This document shows, in pieces, positions 60,201 to 64,000 of a DNA stretch of 64,000 bases (its first letter is position 1; each line of letters starts with the position of its first letter). The stretch lies in assembly GCA_036496585.1 (NCBI GenBank), contig DASXLB010000066.1, positions 1-64,000 of the forward strand, written 5' to 3'. The translations under genes and the position numbers were made by a program. This DNA is from Vicinamibacterales bacterium (GTDB lineage: Bacteria; Acidobacteriota; Vicinamibacteria; Vicinamibacterales; 2-12-FULL-66-21). The notes under the pieces are model-generated. The model made no database searches. It was given only the letters and a program-made list of their open reading frames with translations, and had not been told where the DNA came from.

Positions 60201-60407
60201 CTTCTCGAGCGGCGTCGCCACGGCCGAAGCAATGGTGTCGGGATTGGCGCCCGGCAGGCCGGCGTTCACCTGGATCGTCGGGTAGTCGATCGTCGGCAGA
60301 TCGGCGACCGGCAGCAGCTGATACCCCATCACGCCGAAGATGAGAATGCTCAGGACGAGCAGCGTCGTCGCGACGGGGCGTTTGATGAAGACTGCAGCTA
60401 CGTTCAT
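57300..60407 (-). CDS. RND efflux transporter, HAE1 type (MdtB/MdtC/AcrB-like)
   Basis: A 1035-residue inner-membrane proton antiporter with 12 predicted spans. It starts MNVAAVFIKRPVATTLLVLSILIFGVMGY, has the porter-domain block PTIDYPTIQVNAGLPGANPD, the TM4 proton-relay VGFVVDDAIVMLEN near 405-418 with both Asp residues, and MGGIVGRLMHEFAVT near 455. The sequence is closer to MdtB/MdtC than to AcrB in the TM1 and loop regions. It exports drugs or bile-salt-like compounds with the adaptor encoded just upstream; the two genes overlap by four bases (ATGA). No TolC-like gene is adjacent. Confidence 0.93.
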   Translation of the reverse strand: MNVAAVFIKRPVATTLLVLSILIFGVMGYQLLPVADLPTIDYPTIQVNAGLPGANPDTIASAVATPLEKQFSTIAGITSISSSSRQGSTSITLTFDLDRNIDAAAQDVQTMIARSARSLPPGMPSPPSYNKSNPSDSPVLFLTLSSATLPLAQVDRYAENTLAQRLSMVTGVAQVSVYGAQKYAVRIDIDPTQLAARHIGIDQVANAISGANVNRPTGTLFGPNRNFVVQSSGQLVSAEQYRPIVIAYSNGNPVRLEEVANVYDGVENPRNGSWYNGNLTVYLGVQRQPGTNTVEVVDRVKALIPELQAMLPPSVQLGIRSDRSVPIRESVDDVKFTLVLTVVLVVLVIFLFLRNFSATVIPSLALPFSIVGTFAVMWALNYSLDNLSLMALTLSVGFVVDDAIVMLENIVRHMEMGKPRMQAAFDGSKEISFTIVSMTISLAAVFIPILFMGGIVGRLMHEFAVTIAASILVSGVVSLSLTPMLCSRFLKPLHSMHHGRMYNAVEKTFDAWLHGYAWTLRQTIRFKGTTMVVSGALLAGTVYLFMVIPKGFIPNVDTGQISGSVEMAQGIGYDIQVQHMQDLMRILQQDSNIMAFTADAGGGRLNMDLKPRDQRSLSADQVIEELRPKLNRVPGTRVTLQNPPAIRIGGGPGRGAGGYQIALQDPDTDELYRVAPDFEQRLRDMPQLQDVTSDLQLKTPQLNVDLDREQIAALGLTVDQVQSALSSSYSALQISQIYAPDDEYQVIMQVAPQYQRNPAALSMLYVQSSLTQKLIPLSAVVTTRQTVGPQQINHIGQLPSVTITFNTRPGVALGDALAAVQEMSRQTLPASVQATPQGTAQAFQDSMRGLGWILALAIFVIYVVLGILYESFIHPLTILSGLPSAGFGALLTLLIFKADLDIYAFVGIIMLVGLVKKNGIMMVDFAVEARREREVTAADAIYEACLVRFRPIMMTTMAALMGTLPIALGLGAGAEARRPLGLAVVGGLLVSQTLTLYVTPVFYIYMELIQAWMKRRKTADLTDAPLHGHETAAAK

Positions 60408-61879
60408 GATGGCTTTCCATTTCCACCGCCACGCTTGCCTTTGCCGCCCTCGCGACCTCCGCCAGTTCCGTCGCCGCCCTTGCGGCCGTTGCCTCCACCC
60501 TGTCCTTCGGTCGGGCCACTGGACGCGCCCGTCGTGACGTGCGAGCCGGGAATCAGCCGGAGCTGGCCTTCGGTCACGACCTGCTCGCCCGGCGTCAATC
60601 CCTGCGCGATGACGATCTGCTCCCCCTGCTGGCGGACGATGACGACGTTGCGCGCCTCGACGGATTTATCCGGCTTGACGACGTAGACGTATTGACCCGC
60701 CTGCGACGGCTGCACCGCCGCCGCCGGTACGACGATCGCGTCGTTCTCGGTCGTGAGATCCAGCGTGACCGTCAGGAACTGTCCAGGCCAGAGCCCGTGA
60801 TCGGCGTTCTCGAACGTCGCCTTCAGCTTGATGGTCCCCGTCGTGTTGTCGACGGCGTTGTCGATGAAGGTGACGTGGCCCGCTTCGGCCGGGGCCGCCG
60901 AAATGCCGGCGGACGCGTCCGCCGCCGCGGCCTGCGCGTCGCCGCGCCGTCCACCGGAGGCAGCTCCCGGCTGCTGGTCCGTTCCGGTCGGTGATGGGGG
61001 CTGGCCCTGTGGCGGCTGCGCCTCCAGACTGCCGAGCACCGGCGGCGGAGGCGGCTGCGCGCCGGGCGGCAGCGCCACCTGTCCCTGCGCGCGCACCGTC
61101 AGCGCTTTCTGCGCCTGATACCGGCGGATGTCGGTGAGATACCGCCCGGGCACCGCGAAAGTGACGTAGATCGGCGCCAGCTGATTGATCACCACCATCG
61201 GGCTGGTGTCGTTGGCGCGAATCAAGTCCCCCTGATGGACGCCGAGCGAGCCCGTCCGGCCACCAATCGGCGCGGTGATGTGCGTGTACTGCAGGTTGAG
61301 GCGCGCCGTCTCGACGGCCGCTTTGTCCGCTTCGATCGTCGCCTTGGCGGAGTCCGCCTGCGCGATCTGCGTTTCATACTGATCGCGCGAGATGAGCTGG
61401 CGCTTGTAGAGGTCCTCGTAGTTGGCGCGCTGACGCTCGGCGTTGTTGGCCGTGGCGGTGTCGCGCGTCAGCACCGCCTGCGCCTGGGCGAGCGCCGCCT
61501 CGAACGGACGCGGGTCGAGGGTGAAGAGCTCCTGGCCCTTCTTGACCTCCTGCCCTTCCGTGAAGCGCACGTCGCTGAGCTGGCCGGTGACCTGCGCGCG
61601 CACCTGGACCGTTTGCAGCGCTTCGGCCGTGCCGACCGCAGGAATGGTGACCGGAATCGCCTGCTTGGTGACGAAGGCGGTGACGACGGGCACCGGACCG
61701 CCCGTTCCCCGTCCGCCGCGGCCTCCTCCACCGCCCGATCCACCGGCTCCTCCTGCAGCGCTGGAGGCATCCCCCCTGGCCGCAGCCGGATTGGCGCCGT
61801 CCGCGCCTGACCTGGAACAGGACACGACCGACAGAGCGATAACCGAAGCGAACGCAGCAACGTATATGTAACGTGACAT
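60404..61879 (-). CDS. RND efflux periplasmic adaptor lipoprotein (membrane-fusion protein)
   Basis: A 491-residue protein with a lipoprotein signal (VVSC, Cys21). It carries the usual adaptor parts: the biotinyl-lipoyl half-motif VGTAEALQTVQVRAQVTGQLSDVRFTEGQEVKKGQ, a helical hairpin (QAVLTRDTATANNAERQRANYEDLYKR), the second lipoyl half YTHITAPIGGRTGSLGVHQGDLI, and a beta-barrel. Between barrel strands there is an unusual ~80-residue Pro/Ala/Gly-rich insertion (about residues 265-345), and both the start and the C-terminus are glycine-rich. It joins the RND pump to an outer-membrane channel. The start is placed at the lipoprotein ATG (61879). Confidence 0.9.
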   Translation of the reverse strand: MSRYIYVAAFASVIALSVVSCSRSGADGANPAAARGDASSAAGGAGGSGGGGGRGGRGTGGPVPVVTAFVTKQAIPVTIPAVGTAEALQTVQVRAQVTGQLSDVRFTEGQEVKKGQELFTLDPRPFEAALAQAQAVLTRDTATANNAERQRANYEDLYKRQLISRDQYETQIAQADSAKATIEADKAAVETARLNLQYTHITAPIGGRTGSLGVHQGDLIRANDTSPMVVINQLAPIYVTFAVPGRYLTDIRRYQAQKALTVRAQGQVALPPGAQPPPPPVLGSLEAQPPQGQPPSPTGTDQQPGAASGGRRGDAQAAAADASAGISAAPAEAGHVTFIDNAVDNTTGTIKLKATFENADHGLWPGQFLTVTLDLTTENDAIVVPAAAVQPSQAGQYVYVVKPDKSVEARNVVIVRQQGEQIVIAQGLTPGEQVVTEGQLRLIPGSHVTTGASSGPTEGQGGGNGRKGGDGTGGGREGGKGKRGGGNGKPS

Positions 61880-61943
61880 TCGAGAAGGCAGAAGGATAGT
61901 TGTCAGATCTGAACGACTGTACAGCCAAAAACGTTTACCAGCT

Positions 61944-64000
61944 ATGACTAAGACGTTACAGGACTTGCGGTTCGGGGCCCGGACGCTCGCCAAGACCCCT
62001 GGCTTCACCATGGTCGCCGTCGCCGTGCTGGCCCTCGGCATCGGCGCCAACACGGCGATGTTCACCGTCGTCAACACGCTGCTGCTCAAGCCGCTCGCCG
62101 GCCGCGCCGACACTCTCGTCGGCCTTTACAGCCACGACCGCACGAAAGTCGAGTCCTTCCGCGCCTTTTCGTACCCCAACTACGCCGACATCCGCGATCG
62201 CAACGACGTGTTCGAGAGCCTCATGGCGCACACCTTCTCGATGGTCGGCCTGCCGGCCGGCGACGGGATGCGGCAGACGTTCGTCGAAGTGGTCTCGTCG
62301 AACTACTTCGACGCCCTCGGCGCGCCGCTCGCCGCCGGACGCGCGTTCACCGCCGACGAGGAACGTCCTGGTGCGCGTCTGCCGGTCGCCGTCGTCCGGC
62401 ACGACCGCGCCGATCTGCTCGGACACACGATCAAGGTCAACACGATCGACTTCACCGTCGTCGGCGTCGCGCCGGCCGGCTTCACCGGCACGATGGCGCT
62501 GATTTCCCCGGAGCTATGGCTGCCGCTCGGCATGTTCGACGTCGTCGTCAACGACATCTTCAAGCAGAAAGGCACGGGGCTCGGCGATCGGACGGCCGAC
62601 TCGCTGGTCGTCGCGGGTCGGCTCAAGCCGGGCGTCACGATCGCCGCGGCAGGGGCACACCTCGACGTGCTGTCGCGCCAGCTGGCGCAGGCCTACCCCG
62701 CCGTCAATCACGATCAACTGCTCACTATCAATCCGCTGCCGCGTCTGGGGACGAGCACGTCGCCGGGATCCGACGGCGGCGTCGCCGGCGCCGCAGCGCT
62801 GCTGATGGGGCTGGCGGGTGTCGTGCTGCTCATCGCCTGCCTCAACATCGCGAACATGCTGCTGGCGCGCGGATCGGCGCGGCGCCGTGAGATCGCGATC
62901 CGCCTCGCCATCGGCGGCAATCGCGCCCGCATCGTCCGGCAGCTGATGACGGAGGGGCTGCTGCTGGCGGCCGGCGGCGCCGCCGGCGGCCTGGTGCTCG
63001 CCTGGTGGTCGACGGGCGCGCTCGCCGCGTCGCTCGCAGCGGTGATGCCGCTTGGCATCGAGTTCCGCCCGGCGCCGGATCTGCGGGTGCTCGCGGCGAC
63101 GTCCGCGTTCGCCGTGCTCGCCACGGTGCTGGCGGGTCTCGGACCGGCGTTGAAGACGTCGAAGATCAATCTCGTCGATGACCTGAAAGCGCTGGCATCT
63201 GGCGCCGGATCGCCGCGCCGTCGCTTCTCCGCGCGCAACGTGCTCGTCGTGGGACAGATCGCGCTGTCGCTGATGCTGCTGTCGGCGGGTGGGCTGTTCG
63301 CGCGCGGCGCGCTGAAGGCGGCGGCGGCGAACCCCGGCTTCAGCTACGACCGTCAGTTGCTCGTCGGCATCGATCCGAGCCTGGTGCAGTACGACGAAGC
63401 GCGCGGCCGCGAGAGCCGCCGCGCCGCGCTCGAGCGGCTCCGCCGCCTGCCCGGCGTCGAGGCGGCGAGCCTGGCGTCGTCGGTGCCGCTCGGCGAGTTT
63501 CACGAGGAGCAGCAGGTCGAGCGCCTCGGCGGACCGTCGCGGGCCGACCAGGCGGCGCGCGTGTCGGCCGTCTTCCGGATCGTCGGCGCCGACTACTTCC
63601 GGACGCTGGCCCTGCCGATGGTGCGCGGTCGCGAGTTCACTCGCGTCGAGGAGGATTCCGCCACCGCGCCGCGCGTGGCGATCGTCGACGAGCGCTTCGC
63701 GCGCAGGTTGTTCGGCGCCGACGATCCCATCGGTCAGCTGGTGCGCTTCCAGAACACGCCGGGGTCGTCTGACAACCTCGATCGCCAGCCGCTCGAGATC
63801 GTCGGGGTCGCGGCGCCAATCCGCGACGAGCTGTTCGATCGCGAAGCCGGCCCGGCGATCTACGTGCCCTCTGGCCGCATCTATCGCGCCAACACCAGCG
63901 TGCACGTGCGCGCCGCGCGGGCGGGAACAGAGGCGGACGTGCTTGCTTCGGTCCGGCAGGCGCTTCGCGATCTCGATCCGCGTCTGCCGATCGTCACGGC
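61944..64000 (+). CDS. ADOP-family MacB/FtsX permease, cut by the window end
   Basis: At least 685 residues, still open at the right edge. It begins MTKTLQDLRFGARTLAKTPGFTMVAVAVLALGIGANTAMFTVVNTLLLKPL, the classical MacB/FtsX first span and amphipathic start, with no prefix domain, and has the central four-span FtsX core near 290-430 with LLIACLNIANMLLARGSARRREIAIRLAIGGNR. A second module begins near 430. Between VAVV and LGHTIKVN about nine residues are missing compared with relatives (the WRRR-GDPA region), a small in-frame gap. It is divergent from the RND adaptor across 64 bases; they could be co-regulated. Confidence 0.88.
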   Translation, partial: MTKTLQDLRFGARTLAKTPGFTMVAVAVLALGIGANTAMFTVVNTLLLKPLAGRADTLVGLYSHDRTKVESFRAFSYPNYADIRDRNDVFESLMAHTFSMVGLPAGDGMRQTFVEVVSSNYFDALGAPLAAGRAFTADEERPGARLPVAVVRHDRADLLGHTIKVNTIDFTVVGVAPAGFTGTMALISPELWLPLGMFDVVVNDIFKQKGTGLGDRTADSLVVAGRLKPGVTIAAAGAHLDVLSRQLAQAYPAVNHDQLLTINPLPRLGTSTSPGSDGGVAGAAALLMGLAGVVLLIACLNIANMLLARGSARRREIAIRLAIGGNRARIVRQLMTEGLLLAAGGAAGGLVLAWWSTGALAASLAAVMPLGIEFRPAPDLRVLAATSAFAVLATVLAGLGPALKTSKINLVDDLKALASGAGSPRRRFSARNVLVVGQIALSLMLLSAGGLFARGALKAAAANPGFSYDRQLLVGIDPSLVQYDEARGRESRRAALERLRRLPGVEAASLASSVPLGEFHEEQQVERLGGPSRADQAARVSAVFRIVGADYFRTLALPMVRGREFTRVEEDSATAPRVAIVDERFARRLFGADDPIGQLVRFQNTPGSSDNLDRQPLEIVGVAAPIRDELFDREAGPAIYVPSGRIYRANTSVHVRAARAGTEADVLASVRQALRDLDPRLPIVT

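Noticed and set aside
57786..60686. Open frame of about 966 codons antisense to the RND transporter
   Set aside because: Asp/His/Arg-rich repetitive translation without any fold signature; the opposite strand is a canonical RND pump.

Overview
The window is high-GC bacterial DNA that looks like a chromosome segment of an Acidobacteriota, probably a Vicinamibacteria-type (subdivision 6) soil organism. Three protein families that are expanded or named in that phylum point there: two Oar-like TonB-dependent receptors with an N-terminal carboxypeptidase-regulatory domain, two ADOP-type MacB/FtsX permeases (one preceded by a PadR regulator), and two tandem VWFA-related 'Acidobacterial domain' proteins. 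No rRNA, tRNA, CRISPR array, integrase or transposase was recognised. Very long open frames antisense to real genes are common and come from codon bias.

Layout. 1-4.5 kb: methyltransferase remnant, secreted Tat phosphoesterase, a Fur regulator fused to a rubrerythrin-like domain facing an FTR1 iron permease, and an ABM-fold protein. 5-8.1 kb: first TonB receptor. 8.4-10.7 kb: stand-alone 5'-3' exonuclease divergent from a malonyl-CoA synthetase-like ligase. 10.7-12 kb: an accessory island with an HXXEE membrane protein between two GGTGCTAAG repeat arrays in opposite orientation. 12-19.2 kb: Tat metallo-beta-lactamase-fold hydrolase, second TonB receptor, VOC ring-cleaving dioxygenase-like protein, GTP-type PEP carboxykinase. 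19.2-23.6 kb: three overlapping or abutting GT-C membrane glycosyltransferase-like genes. 23.6-29.8 kb: a six-gene run combining a GCS2/YbdK ligase, a RimK-like ATP-grasp, a circularly permuted ATP-grasp, an M29/NicX-like metalloprotein and two esterases. 30-33.6 kb: small unknown protein, CheY-like receiver, TauE/SafE permease, cyclophilin, Ycf48-like propeller. 33.6-48.8 kb: a leftward block of MoxR, DUF58, BatA, VWA/GATase-like, an inactive caspase-like protein, DUF4175 and two VWFA proteins. 48.9-57.3 kb: M19 dipeptidase, PadR plus ADOP permease, uridine kinase, unknown exported protein, GT-C-like protein, dUTPase plus a DNPH1-like hydrolase. 57.3-64 kb: RND pump plus adaptor, and an ADOP permease cut by the window end.

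The best candidate for an undescribed system is the 23.6-29.8 kb amidoligase/ATP-grasp/peptidase/esterase run, which looks like a pathway that makes, trims and de-esterifies a small peptide or amide, or a peptide tag. Second is the MoxR/DUF58/VWA block, which carries a caspase-fold protein with no cysteine in its mature chain. The most unusual DNA-level observation is a 9-bp-periodic CTTCGTGTC repeat whose two orientations encode the Arg-rich n-region and the Ser-Phe-Val h-region of one signal peptide.
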